Assembly: GCA_021463345.1 (NCBI GenBank)
Contig: JAJTYM010000031.1
Location: 1-45,372, forward strand
DNA length: 45,372 nt
Direction: 5' to 3'
Source of the DNA: Pseudobdellovibrionaceae bacterium
GTDB lineage: Bacteria > Bdellovibrionota > Bdellovibrionia > Bdellovibrionales > JAMPXM01
Part shown: one piece after another, positions 5,899 through 13,790 of the stretch
How positions within the stretch are numbered: the first letter of the stretch is position 1
How the letters are laid out: every line of letters begins with the position of its first letter
Made by a program: the position numbers and the translations under genes
Notes under the pieces: generated by a model
The model's database searches: none
The model's input: the letters and a program-made list of their open reading frames with translations, nothing else
Told to the model about the DNA's origin: nothing

Positions 5899-8259
5899 TC
5901 AATGCAGGCTCCGCGTATCGGCGCTCCGGGCCTCGCCCCGAACTTTGCCGCGGAGCTGGAGTTTGGGGAGGCGGATGACGAACGTCGTGTACGGCGCGGC
6001 CCGATCGAGTTCGAGCGTGCCCAGATGGCTTTCGACGATGCCGCGCGAGATGCTCAAACCCAAGCCGGTCCCTTTCCCGAGTTCCTTCGTCGTGAAGAAG
6101 GGAGTCATGATCCGTTCGGCGGTCCTGGGGGGAATGCCGCGCCCGCTGTCGACCACGCGCAACTCGACGTCGTCGCCGAGTTCGCGCCAGGAGATGCGGA
6201 TCCAGCGGTCTTCGAGGTTTTGAGTGGCGTCGAACGCGTTGTTCAGCAGGTTGAGGAGGACCTGCGAGATCTGCACGGGCCGGCATTCGAGTTGGACCGG
6301 CTCATTCGACGGGTCGAGTTCGAGGGCGACCTTGTGGTTCCGGAACCGGCTGCGGCAGAAGCCCAAGGTCTCTTCGACGAGATCGGCGAGCGGGCGCAGC
6401 TCGAAGCTGTCGCGCGCCCCGTCGCGAGCGAAAAACCGCAGTCCCGCGACGATGCGCGCGATCCGCTCGGCCGTCAGGCCGATGCTGCGCGCGATCTCCT
6501 TGAGTTTCTCGGCCGGCGCGTCGCCGCGATCGAGGTAGGCGCGCAGCTGCTCGACCCGCCCGAAGATGATCGCCAGCGGGTTGTTGATCTCGTGCGCGAT
6601 GCCGGCGGCCATCTCGCCGAGCGCCGACATCTTGCTCGCCGCCACCATCTGCAGGCGTTGCTTTTCGATCATCTCTTGGGCCGAGTGCCGGTCGGTGACA
6701 TCCTGGACCAGGGAGGCGACGCCGACGGTGGTGCCGTCGGCTTCGATCAGCGGCGTGTTGTACCACTCGCACAGGATCCGTTTCCCATCCTTGCGAAGGG
6801 TCGCGTTGGCCATGCGGAACCCTCCGCTCTGCGAGATCAGGGAGCTCATGAGCCTCCTGATCTCATCGCGCTGGTCGTCGGGGACCAAGGTCGTGAAATG
6901 CCGGCCGAGGATCTCCTCACGGCGCCACCCGAAGATACGTTCGGCGGCCGGGTTCCACTCGGTGATTTCGCCGCACGGGGAAAATTCGACGACCGCCAGA
7001 GGCGTCTGCTGCACGTGGAGCTTTTGCCGGAGGGCGGCCTTGCCGCGCTCTTCCTCCTCGATCTTGCGGGCGGTGATGTCGCGCGAGACGCAGAGGATCT
7101 CGAGGAACTGATCCGTATGCGGATCGCGCACGCCCTGCAGGGAGCATTCGAGCCAGCGCCATGCGCCCGATTTCGCCCTCACTCGGCAGGCGATTGACCG
7201 TTCGAGGGCCCCATGGACGACCGCGTGGTGCGCTCTGCGCGCGGTCCCCCGGTCCTCGGGGTGCAGGAAATGGAAAGGCGTTCTGCCGAGCACGTCCGCG
7301 GGCTCGTACCCGAGCGTTCGCTTGAGCGCGGGATTCGCGAACGTGCACCGCCCGTCGAGGTCGTGCGAGTGGATGATGTCGCTCACTTGGCTGGCGATGA
7401 ACCGATGGCGGCCCTGGCTCTCGAGCAGGCGGTGTTCGTGGCGTTGCCGTTCGAATTCGGCGCCCACGCGCACGGCGAGGACCTTCAGAAGGCGTTCGGT
7501 CGGGCGGACGAGGGCGGTGTCTCCGCTCGCGTAAAGCTCGATGAATCCGATCGGCTGGTGCAGGGCGCCGCGGATCAGGTGGCCGACGTAGCTCCGGTAA
7601 CCCCCGTTCGCGACGAGCACCGAGCTCGGATAGGCTTGCGCGAGCCCGTCTTGGACGGTCAGCCGCGAGAATCGCAGGACGTCGGCGGTCGGCTCGCCTT
7701 TGATCTCGAACTCGGAATGCGCTAGGAATTTGCCCCCGCTCCAGCGGCGGAGCACGCGCGCCGAGGCGCCGTCGGGCTTGAGTTCGCTCAAGACAGCCGC
7801 GTCCCAGTGGAGATCCGCGGCGAGGACTTCGGTGACGAGCGAAACGAAAACGTCGCCGGTCGCCCCGCCCAAATGCCCGAGGACCCGCTCGAAGAGGGCT
7901 TGGTCCCTTTTCTCGCCCGTCACCTCGCGGGCGACGGCGAGGCAGTGGCCGCGCTCGTCGAGCCGTTTCGAGCGCCACGAAAGCCATTTCATCGAGCCGT
8001 CTTTGGCGATGTAGCGGTTTTCGAAATCGACGATTTCCTCGCCGCGCGCGAGCCGCTGGGACGCTTCGATGGTCGGCAGGCGATCGTCGGGATGGACGAA
8101 TTCCAGGAACGGGCGCGACGAGAGCTCCGATTCCGAGTAGCCGAGGACCTCCGTCCAAGCTCCGTTGAATTTCAGCAGTCGACCGTCGGCTTCAGCGACC
8201 GTCATCAAGTCGCGGCTGATCTCGAAGAACGATTGAGTGATCATCGCATCCGGCGTCAC
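5899..8259 (-). CDS. multi-PAS/GAF sensor histidine kinase
   Basis: A cytoplasmic kinase of 786 residues. In order: PAS (about 10-125, ending VAREVTGEKRD), a GAF-like region (130-285), PAS (290-410, ending VSRDITARK), PAS (415-540, ending VQDVTDRH), a HisKA dimerisation helix with phospho-acceptor His556 in GIAHEINNPLA, and a HATPase domain with N-box LLNNAFDAT, G1 VDSGRGIPP, F-box PFFTTK and G2 GTGLGLSI. All catalytic boxes are intact. There is no membrane segment and no attached receiver domain, and no response regulator lies nearby, so its partner is encoded elsewhere. GTG 8259 is preferred because GGGAG lies seven bases upstream; the ATG at 8298 in the same frame has no ribosome-binding site. 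Confidence 0.9.
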   Translation of the reverse strand: MTPDAMITQSFFEISRDLMTVAEADGRLLKFNGAWTEVLGYSESELSSRPFLEFVHPDDRLPTIEASQRLARGEEIVDFENRYIAKDGSMKWLSWRSKRLDERGHCLAVAREVTGEKRDQALFERVLGHLGGATGDVFVSLVTEVLAADLHWDAAVLSELKPDGASARVLRRWSGGKFLAHSEFEIKGEPTADVLRFSRLTVQDGLAQAYPSSVLVANGGYRSYVGHLIRGALHQPIGFIELYASGDTALVRPTERLLKVLAVRVGAEFERQRHEHRLLESQGRHRFIASQVSDIIHSHDLDGRCTFANPALKRTLGYEPADVLGRTPFHFLHPEDRGTARRAHHAVVHGALERSIACRVRAKSGAWRWLECSLQGVRDPHTDQFLEILCVSRDITARKIEEEERGKAALRQKLHVQQTPLAVVEFSPCGEITEWNPAAERIFGWRREEILGRHFTTLVPDDQRDEIRRLMSSLISQSGGFRMANATLRKDGKRILCEWYNTPLIEADGTTVGVASLVQDVTDRHSAQEMIEKQRLQMVAASKMSALGEMAAGIAHEINNPLAIIFGRVEQLRAYLDRGDAPAEKLKEIARSIGLTAERIARIVAGLRFFARDGARDSFELRPLADLVEETLGFCRSRFRNHKVALELDPSNEPVQLECRPVQISQVLLNLLNNAFDATQNLEDRWIRISWRELGDDVELRVVDSGRGIPPRTAERIMTPFFTTKELGKGTGLGLSISRGIVESHLGTLELDRAAPYTTFVIRLPKLQLRGKVRGEARSADTRSLH

Positions 8260-8330
8260 CGGGTTTCTCCCGAAAGAAGTAGCGACGCAGCTTAGCATGA
8301 CTTAAGCGAATTGAGATCAGTTTTGCCGGA

Positions 8331-8822
8331 TCATCCACCGAATTCCCGGGCGATATTTTCGAGACGGCGTTCGATAGCCAGCAAATGCCCTTGGTTCGAA
8401 TCTCTGTGCCGTTCGAGCGTGCGGCGGAGATCGAGAGGGACGTCAAGGTCGAGCAGATCGCCGTAAAAGCGCAGAGCCAGGGTTTCGACGAGCCGCAGAG
8501 CCATCAACGCGTCTTTGGCTCCGGTCACGGAGCGCAAATGCATCGCTCCCTCCAGGAGGAACCCCTTCCAGTCGCGCACCGGCCTGGGCGGCTTCCCGCC
8601 GTATCCGTAGATGAGCGAGGAAATCTCGACGACGTGGGCCGCATGATCGTCACGGAACGTCACGAGGCAGTCGGTGACCTCATCGCTCTCGAGCCGGCCG
8701 ATCGCGGTCTCGAACGCGTATGTGGCGTCGATCTCGACGTGAGCCAGGGCTTGGAGGCGCTCGATGACATCCGGAGCCCTCAACGGAGGAGGCGACGCCT
8801 CTTCGCGGATCGCCTGGCCCAT
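8331..8822 (-). CDS. ferritin-like four-helix-bundle protein (DUF2383/DUF892-type)
   Basis: A 163-residue, mostly helical protein. Helix 1 has HVEIDATYAFETAI, helix 2 FRDDHAAHVVEI, helix 3 LRLVETLALRFYGDLL and helix 4 RDSNQGHLLAIERRLE. The Glu/His spacing (E, DDHxxH, E, H) is that of ferritin-like diiron bundles found in stress-associated DUF2383/DUF892 proteins. Metal binding and role are inferred from the pattern only. The start at 8822 is set by GGGAGG five bases upstream of the ATG. The kinase gene follows on the same strand after about 70 bases. Confidence 0.6.
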   Translation of the reverse strand: MGQAIREEASPPPLRAPDVIERLQALAHVEIDATYAFETAIGRLESDEVTDCLVTFRDDHAAHVVEISSLIYGYGGKPPRPVRDWKGFLLEGAMHLRSVTGAKDALMALRLVETLALRFYGDLLDLDVPLDLRRTLERHRDSNQGHLLAIERRLENIAREFGG

Positions 8823-8963
8823 GCGTACCTCCCTCTGCGGATTCGAACGGGGCGTTGACGCGCATTTCAAGTGTCGCATGCCGGAGGAGGCGCGTTCGAC
8901 CGGCAGACGCCGGAGATTTATTGAAGTTTTGCAGACAGGGGGGCGATTTCCCGCGGGAGCGTC

Positions 8964-9962
8964 TCAGCTCCGGCTTTTTTTGAAACCATCGGGGTTGGCG
9001 CGGTGCCAAGCGTAGGCATGGGAGAGAATCGTCTCGAGTTCCGAGTAGCGCGGCGCCCAACCCAAGGTTTCGCGGGCTTCGCGGCTGCTGGCGAGAAGCA
9101 CGGCCGGGTCGCCCGGACGCCTCGGTTGTTCGTCGATCCGCAGTTCGGTCCGTGTGACTTTGCGGCAGGCGTCCACGACTTGGCGTACGGAGAAACCGCT
9201 TTCCGAACCCAAATTGAAAACTCGCACCGCGCCGGGTTCGATCCCGCCGAGCGCCAGGACGTGAGCGTCCGCCAGATCCTCAACATGGATGTAGTCGCGC
9301 ACGCACGTCCCGTCGGGAGTGGGGTAGTCGGTCCCGAAAATCTGCACCCGTCCCGTCCCTTCGCGCGCCAGGGATCGCAGGATGCGCGGGATCAGGTGAC
9401 TCTCCGGTTCATGGTCTTCACCGATCGTGGCGTCGGGCGAGGCGCCAGCGACGTTGAAGTAGCGCAAGACGCACGCGCCCAGGCCCCAAGCCTGGGCGCA
9501 GTCCTCGATGGCCATCTCGGTCATCATCTTGCTGCGTCCGTAGGGGTTGATCGGTTGGCGGGGATGACTCTCCGGGATCGGCGTCGTCAGCGGATGGCCG
9601 TAAACCGCGGCCGTCGACGAAAAGACCAGGCGTTGGACGCCGGCCTCGCGCATCGCTTGAAGCAGGCGGATCGCCGTGGAAAAATTATTGCGGTAATATT
9701 TGAGGGGATCCGCGACGCTTTCGGCGACTTCGATGCTGGCGGCGAAGTGCAGGACCGCCTCGATGCGTCGAGCGGCGAGCTCGCGGCGAACGAGAACCGT
9801 GTCGCCTGCGTCGCCCTCGATGAATTCCGCGCCCGGGTCGACGGCCGCGCGGTGCCCTTTGGAGAGGTCGTCAAGGACGGTGACCGAATGGCCGGCGCGC
9901 AAGAGCGCGCGTACGGCGTGGCTGCCGATGTAGCCGGCTCCGCCAGTGACGAGCACGTTCAT
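8964..9962 (-). CDS. galE: UDP-glucose 4-epimerase
   Basis: A 332-residue extended short-chain dehydrogenase that interconverts UDP-glucose and UDP-galactose with bound NAD. The N-terminal MNVLVTGGAGYIGSH is the canonical GxxGxxG dinucleotide site. FSSTAAVYG supplies the catalytic Ser/Thr and Y141-x3-K145 (YGRSK) the proton donor pair. RYFNVAGA, DGTCVRDYIHV and NLGSESGFSV are the sugar-nucleotide-binding blocks of GalE. The start at 9962 begins the domain exactly; the longer frame upstream has no similarity. It is the last gene of a sugar locus whose middle (10058-10373) is destroyed, so it may now serve cell-surface galactose addition without galactofuranose. Confidence 0.95.
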   Translation of the reverse strand: MNVLVTGGAGYIGSHAVRALLRAGHSVTVLDDLSKGHRAAVDPGAEFIEGDAGDTVLVRRELAARRIEAVLHFAASIEVAESVADPLKYYRNNFSTAIRLLQAMREAGVQRLVFSSTAAVYGHPLTTPIPESHPRQPINPYGRSKMMTEMAIEDCAQAWGLGACVLRYFNVAGASPDATIGEDHEPESHLIPRILRSLAREGTGRVQIFGTDYPTPDGTCVRDYIHVEDLADAHVLALGGIEPGAVRVFNLGSESGFSVRQVVDACRKVTRTELRIDEQPRRPGDPAVLLASSREARETLGWAPRYSELETILSHAYAWHRANPDGFKKSRS

Positions 9963-10057
9963 GGTCCGGTCGCTCCTCTCATCGTCTTTGTGATCGTTAC
10001 GACCGTTTTTCCTTTGGTCGCTCGCGTGAGCGCTCGTCGGCCGGGCGGTTCCCGGCC

Positions 10058-10373
10058 CTAAAGCGGCTTCGCGCTGAAACGCGGCCACGCCGAGCGATCG
10101 GCTCCCACGGCAAGGCAGCGCGCCGCCAAATCCAGGGATTCGCCGATCACGACGTGCATGTCAAGGTAACGATAGATGCCCAGGCGACCGATGAACGTGA
10201 CGTCGCGTTCGCTTCGCGCCTTATCGGTGTTCCGAGATGCGCGTGAACGGCACTTTCGCGCTGCAATAATTGATGACCGGGTTCCCTTGGAGATCGCCGA
10301 CGCGGTTGAGGGTGCACTCGAGCCCTATCCAAAGTTCCGGGGTCCCGCGCCCGCCGGTGGAGAGCGCACCCAT
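10058..10373 (-). pseudogene. glf: relic of UDP-galactopyranose mutase (glf) fused to the start of a GH1/RmlD-like gene
   Basis: Three scraps lie head to tail. From ATG 10373, which overlaps the glycosyltransferase stop as TGATG, about 27 codons contain PELWIGLECTLNRVGD. This is the start signature of the long GH1-like/RmlD fusion proteins of sugar loci. The frame then reads LQGNPVINYCSAKVPFTRIS and EHR, a UDP-galactopyranose mutase segment, and stops at TAA 10221-10223. In another frame KARSERDVTFIGRLGIYRYL and DMHVVIGESL follow, the Glf C-terminus, ending TAG 10058-10060. At least two deletions are needed: one joins the second gene to mid-Glf, the other removes roughly 40-50 codons of Glf. 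It cannot encode an active mutase. Confidence 0.8.
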
Positions 10374-11632
10374 CAGTTCAAGTCCGAAGAGGGATTTGGC
10401 GGCAGGTTCGACGGCAGCGGCAGCGACCGGAAGAATTGGTCGTCGGCCCTGGCCGCGCGCCGTTCATGGGCCGCCATGCGTTCCCAGACGCCGTCCCAAC
10501 TTTCCCCGGAGAGGAAGGCGTCGACGCGCGCGAGCCACTCGCGGTCGCCGCGATCCTCGGCGAGGGCCGCCTCGCACGCGGCGATGAACTCCTCCGGCCC
10601 GTCGGCGATGCGCACCAGGCGTTGTTCGCCGTAGGGGCGCACGACGTCGCGGATCGGCGTCGAGACGACGGGCCGGCCGGCCGCGAGGTATTCGGGGGTT
10701 TTCGTGGGGCTGATGAAATGGGTCGATTCGTTGCGCGCGAACGGCATCAGGGCCACGTCCCAGCCGGCGAGGTAACGTGGCAGCTCATCATAGGTTTTCT
10801 TGCCCAGCCAATGGACGTTAGAGCGGTGGGGCAGCGCCGCCGCGTCGATTTTCACGACCGGGCCGATGATCACGAAATGCCAATCCGGGCGCCGGCGGGC
10901 CACGTCATCGAGCAGTTCGACGTCCATGCGTTCGTCGATCACGCCGAAGAAACCGAGCCGCGGGCCGGGGAGCTGGGCCTGGTCTTCCGGCTCCGCGCCC
11001 ATCGCGGCCCTTGAACGCGCGAAATGCGCTTTGTCGATGCCGCTCGGGAACGGGTGGATGTTCGGGTGCCGGTGCCGTTTGGCCTCGAAAAGGCTGTGCC
11101 CGCCGGTGAAAACCACGTCGGCTCGCGAGAGGAGGTCTTCTTCGAGGAGCGCCAATTCGGGCGGCGCGAATTTGAACGCGGCGAATTCGTCCATGCAGTC
11201 GTAGACGACGCACGCCGGTTTCAGATGGCGGCTGAAGGCGAGCGCCATGGGCGTGTAGTACCAGAAGGTCGCGTTCTTGACGTTCTGCCCGTCGAAGAGC
11301 TCTTCCAGCAGGAGGCCGAGACTCTCTTGCGCCTCGGCGCGCGCTAATGTCCCCGGGAGATGCGGCGTGACGACTCTCAGGCCGTCCTGGCGGGGCGAGA
11401 CCCGCGCGTGGACGTGATGTGGGCCGAAGAGCGGCTCTTCGACGTAATAAACGCGGCGGTGGCGAGCGAATCTCGCCATCAGGTGGTTGGGACGTTGGAA
11501 AACGAAATCCCAGCGCAGGTGCGCGAAGCAGACGAGGTCCGACGTCTCGTAAGCGGTGACCGGAGAGACCTCGGACGTCAGTCCCCCGGGAGGCGTGGGT
11601 ACGGGTGCGGCGGTTTTCCGGGTGTCGAGCAT
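10373..11632 (-). CDS. glycosyltransferase, GT-B fold, group 1
   Basis: A 419-residue cytoplasmic enzyme that should transfer a sugar from a nucleotide donor to a surface glycan or lipid carrier. The N-terminal domain has LRWDFVFQRPNHLMARFA and FWYYTPMALAF. The C-terminal Rossmann domain has GPRLGFFGVIDERMDVELL, HFVIIGPVVK, VHWLGKKTYDELP and the donor-binding PTKTPEYLAAGRPVVSTPI (E-x7-type motif). The start at 11632 has AGGAG eight bases upstream; the longer open frame to 12088 is low-complexity and not coding. Its stop overlaps the start of the relic gene downstream (TGATG), showing it was the promoter-proximal member of a coupled sugar operon with glf and galE. Confidence 0.85.
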   Translation of the reverse strand: MLDTRKTAAPVPTPPGGLTSEVSPVTAYETSDLVCFAHLRWDFVFQRPNHLMARFARHRRVYYVEEPLFGPHHVHARVSPRQDGLRVVTPHLPGTLARAEAQESLGLLLEELFDGQNVKNATFWYYTPMALAFSRHLKPACVVYDCMDEFAAFKFAPPELALLEEDLLSRADVVFTGGHSLFEAKRHRHPNIHPFPSGIDKAHFARSRAAMGAEPEDQAQLPGPRLGFFGVIDERMDVELLDDVARRRPDWHFVIIGPVVKIDAAALPHRSNVHWLGKKTYDELPRYLAGWDVALMPFARNESTHFISPTKTPEYLAAGRPVVSTPIRDVVRPYGEQRLVRIADGPEEFIAACEAALAEDRGDREWLARVDAFLSGESWDGVWERMAAHERRAARADDQFFRSLPLPSNLPPNPSSDLN

Positions 11633-11808
11633 GGTTGTCTCTCCTGTGGTCCGCGCGCCCGCGGCCTGAGCGCGCCGAAGGTCGGTTCGGCATCGGCGAA
11701 TCATTGCGAACCAGGTGCCAGAAAGCTTCCCTCGCGGCGGCCCGCCGATTGAAACTCTTTTGGATCCGGATTGGCGTAGCGAGACGCCGGAGAGCCAAGG
11801 AAAGACGC

Positions 11809-12109
11809 ATGACCGAGAGAATTCCCGAAGACGCGAGCGGCGACGCGGGCGCCGTGAGCGGCGGCGAGGCGGGTTGGGCGAGCGATGGGGCAGATTACCC
11901 GCGCAAACAGACGCGTCGGGCGCGCTCGAGCTCACGGGCGAAGGCTCGCGGGGGGCCTGGACCCGCGCCTGGTCTTGGCGGCGGGTGGTTACGAGATTTC
12001 GGGTTTCGAGGCGTGGATCCGTTCGGCCGCGCTCGAGGTGGCGTTGTTCATCGACGCCCGCGACCTGAGCCGCCGGACGTTGGGGCATAGCCTCCGACGG
12101 GGCGCTAGC
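11809..12109 (+). pseudogene. possible small gene broken by frameshifts
   Basis: This lies in the 584-base gap between the glycosyltransferase and the next gene. An ATG at 11809 has AAGGA about six bases upstream and opens an acidic Ala/Gly-rich frame (MTERIPEDASGDAGAVSGGE). A second frame then gives LPAQTDASGALELTGEGS, and a third GLDPRLVLAAGGYEISGFE followed by AWIRSAALEVALFIDARDLS. Each piece has the GC-rich third positions of neighbouring genes and the pieces join end to end, as expected from one protein with two indels. No family is recognised. Chance open frames in GC-rich DNA remain possible. The rest of the gap shows nothing clear. Confidence 0.35.
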
Positions 12110-12216
12110 TCATTGAGTCACGCGTTCGGGGCGGATTCTTGCAAAGCTCTTGAGCGCGAAACCGGCCTCCGTCTAAGCTGGATCTGTCCGCGCAATCTTG
12201 ATGGAGGTTGTTCTCG

Positions 12217-12774
12217 ATGGTGCGTTCGTTCACTTTGGCTCTCACGTCTGTTCTCGCGATCACCGCCCTTTCGACGCCGTCGCGCGCCGCTGGCATCGAC
12301 TCCAATGGTTGGGTCGGCGGTTTCGGCGGCCTCCATCTCCCGGACGCCGAGGACACGTCGTCACGCCCGGCGTACGGCATCACCGGCGGGGTCAAGCTCG
12401 GCACGGAGTGGGGGATCGGCGCGTACTACCTGACGAGCTCGAAGGAAGAAGACATCAATGGCGTGAAAACCGATTTCGATTATTCGCTGGTCGGCGTCGA
12501 GATCGCCTACCACTTCGAGGGCGAGGCCGCTGGAGTCCACCTCGGCGGCCGTCTCGGGATGACGACGTTGGAAGTCGGCTCGCTCGATTCCAAACCCGTG
12601 CACCTGGGCTTGATGGCCGGTTACAATCACTGGCTTTCGGATCATCTCTCCATCGGCGGGGAGGCGGCGCTCTTCAACGTCGCTTCCAGCGAGGACACGG
12701 TCGCCGGGGTCAAGAGAGACATCGAAGGATTCAACGCGCTCTCGTTGATGGCCTCCTTGAGGCTCTGGTTCTGA
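12217..12774 (+). CDS. small outer-membrane beta-barrel protein
   Basis: A 185-residue exported protein: signal peptide MVRSFTLALTSVLAITALSTP with cleavage near SRA-AG, then alternating strands ending in the aromatic LMASLRLWF of barrel proteins. Glycine-rich strands (GWVGGFGGLHL, YGITGGVKLGTEWGIGAYYL, GVHLGGRLGMTTL, LGLMAGYNHWLS) match the small eight-stranded OmpA/OmpW-like porin-family proteins. The start at 12217 is set by GGAGG nine bases upstream; a TTG at 12208 is less likely. Role and ligand are unknown. Confidence 0.75.
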   Translation: MVRSFTLALTSVLAITALSTPSRAAGIDSNGWVGGFGGLHLPDAEDTSSRPAYGITGGVKLGTEWGIGAYYLTSSKEEDINGVKTDFDYSLVGVEIAYHFEGEAAGVHLGGRLGMTTLEVGSLDSKPVHLGLMAGYNHWLSDHLSIGGEAALFNVASSEDTVAGVKRDIEGFNALSLMASLRLWF

Positions 12775-12819
12775 TCGGCGTCGGGAAAGCTCCTTCGCGT
12801 CGGGCCCGCGGCTGGGCCC

Positions 12820-12942
12820 TCATGCCTGCAGCAGGAGATAGAGCAGGGCGGTGCCGAGCATCGCCAGGTCATAGAGTCGTGAATAACGGTTCTGTCGGCT
12901 GTCGAGACGGATCCAACGCCCCGTTTGGCTTGAGCCACTCAT
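12820..12942 (-). CDS. 40-residue predicted membrane peptide
   Basis: A small gene with a strong ribosome-binding site: AGGAGGGAGG ends about nine bases before ATG 12942. The product begins MSGSSQTGRWIRLDSRQNRY, a basic cytoplasmic stretch, and ends with a hydrophobic helix LAMLGTALLYLLLQA. This is the shape of a single-pass small membrane protein with positive-inside topology. It lies 56 bases downstream of the paralogous pair at 12999-13611 and could be the last gene of that operon. No family is recognised. Confidence 0.5.
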   Translation of the reverse strand: MSGSSQTGRWIRLDSRQNRYSRLYDLAMLGTALLYLLLQA

Positions 12943-12998
12943 CGATGGGCCCTCCCTCCTGAATCTCCTCGCGGTCGCAGGCGTCTCCATCCGGGCTC

Positions 12999-13292
12999 TC
13001 AGTGCGGTTGCAGGCGTTTGAGGCTGTGGATGAAAGCCGATTGGGTGTCGGTCGCCAGCTCGCAACCTCTCCACAGCGTTTCGCCCAGGCGGATCTCGGT
13101 GACGCAGCTGACTCGCTTGACGCCCGAGTCCTCCGTGAACGCCACCTTGTAGTCGAGCCCGTCGGGCGCGCGCCCGTCGCCGCCGGCGTCTTCCCGGTGT
13201 TCCGCCCATTGGTGGATTTTTTTATCGATGAATCGGGCCGTAGCCTTGTTCCGCAGCGGCTGGTCGTTGACCAGCACCTCCCTGTTGGCCAT
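12999..13292 (-). CDS. small protein, paralogue of its upstream neighbour (possibly HPF/RaiA-like)
   Basis: A 97-residue soluble protein with GGAGG about nine bases before ATG 13292. It aligns by eye over its length with the product of 13222-13611: a helix (ARFIDKKIHQWAEHRE), strands (YKVAFTEDSGVKRVSCVTEI), then a C-terminal helix SAFIHSLKRLQPH. The strand-strand-strand-helix order with a final Ala-Phe-Ile-x-Ser-x-x-Arg-Leu helix recalls ribosome hibernation factors of the HPF/RaiA family, but the sequence is too divergent to be sure. Its first 71 bases overlap the end of the neighbour in another frame. Confidence 0.6.
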   Translation of the reverse strand: MANREVLVNDQPLRNKATARFIDKKIHQWAEHREDAGGDGRAPDGLDYKVAFTEDSGVKRVSCVTEIRLGETLWRGCELATDTQSAFIHSLKRLQPH

Positions 13293-13611
13293 TGACGCTT
13301 TCCTCCCCGATGTTCGTGCCGTGTCGCTCTTGCTCGCTCAAGCGAAGCCGCTCAATGCTCAATATGAAGGCCTGGCGGGCGTTGGGAGCCGTCTCCCAAC
13401 TGCGCCATCGGCGGTTCCTGGCTTGGACCATGATCAGGCAGCTGACTTCCTCGAGGATGTCCTCGTCGAAAAAGGAGACCTCGTACCCGGACGGCCCTTC
13501 GTCCAGGCGGCGCTCGCGCAGCCAGTGGCGCATCTTCTCGTCGACGTCGCGGCTGAGGCGGTCATGCAGGGTGCGTTCGTTGTATTTGACCGATCCCAAG
13601 CTGTCGTGCAT
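13222..13611 (-). CDS. small protein, paralogue of its downstream neighbour, with a C-terminal extension
   Basis: A 129-residue soluble protein; GGAGG lies seven bases before ATG 13611. The core (LHDRLSRDVDEKMRHWLRER, then YEVSFFDEDILEEVSCLIMV and ARQAFILSIERLRL) matches the neighbouring 97-residue protein, so the two arose by tandem duplication. After the core it carries a Gln/Gly-rich tail of about 37 residues; about 23 of these are read from the first 71 bases of the next gene in a different frame. The tail probably arose by loss of the original stop and may have little function. An HPF/RaiA-like fold is a tentative suggestion from helix and strand order. Confidence 0.6.
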   Translation of the reverse strand: MHDSLGSVKYNERTLHDRLSRDVDEKMRHWLRERRLDEGPSGYEVSFFDEDILEEVSCLIMVQARNRRWRSWETAPNARQAFILSIERLRLSEQERHGTNIGEESVNGQQGGAGQRPAAAEQGYGPIHR

Positions 13612-13790
13612 GGCGCGCCTCCGAGGTTGCTGGTCCGGGCCCACGGTCCGAATTCGCTGGTCCGAATCCGGGGCTGCTGCGTTGTCGTCCGCGTGTACCG
13701 TTGACCCGCTGTCCTTCGAGGATGCGTGAACTTGCCGGTTGAATCTGCCTCACTGTTTGAAGAAAATATGTAGAAACCGAAAGGACGTGT

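Noticed and set aside
4512-5978. Plus-strand open frame of 488 codons
   Set aside because: It lies antisense to the cyclic-nucleotide-binding zinc-ribbon protein, which has clear domains. Its product is a low-complexity Arg/Glu/Val mix typical of a mirror frame in GC-rich DNA.
5704-7197. Plus-strand open frame of 497 codons
   Set aside because: Antisense to the HisKA/HATPase part of the histidine kinase; no motif of its own.
8956-8981. Plus-strand hairpin followed by seven T at the galE stop
   Set aside because: The stem is only five pairs and the T-run is explained by Lys codons of galE; too weak to list as a feature.
11633-12088. N-terminal extension of the glycosyltransferase to 12088
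   Set aside because: The extension is low-complexity Arg/Pro/Ser sequence, and a good ribosome-binding site precedes the ATG at 11632.
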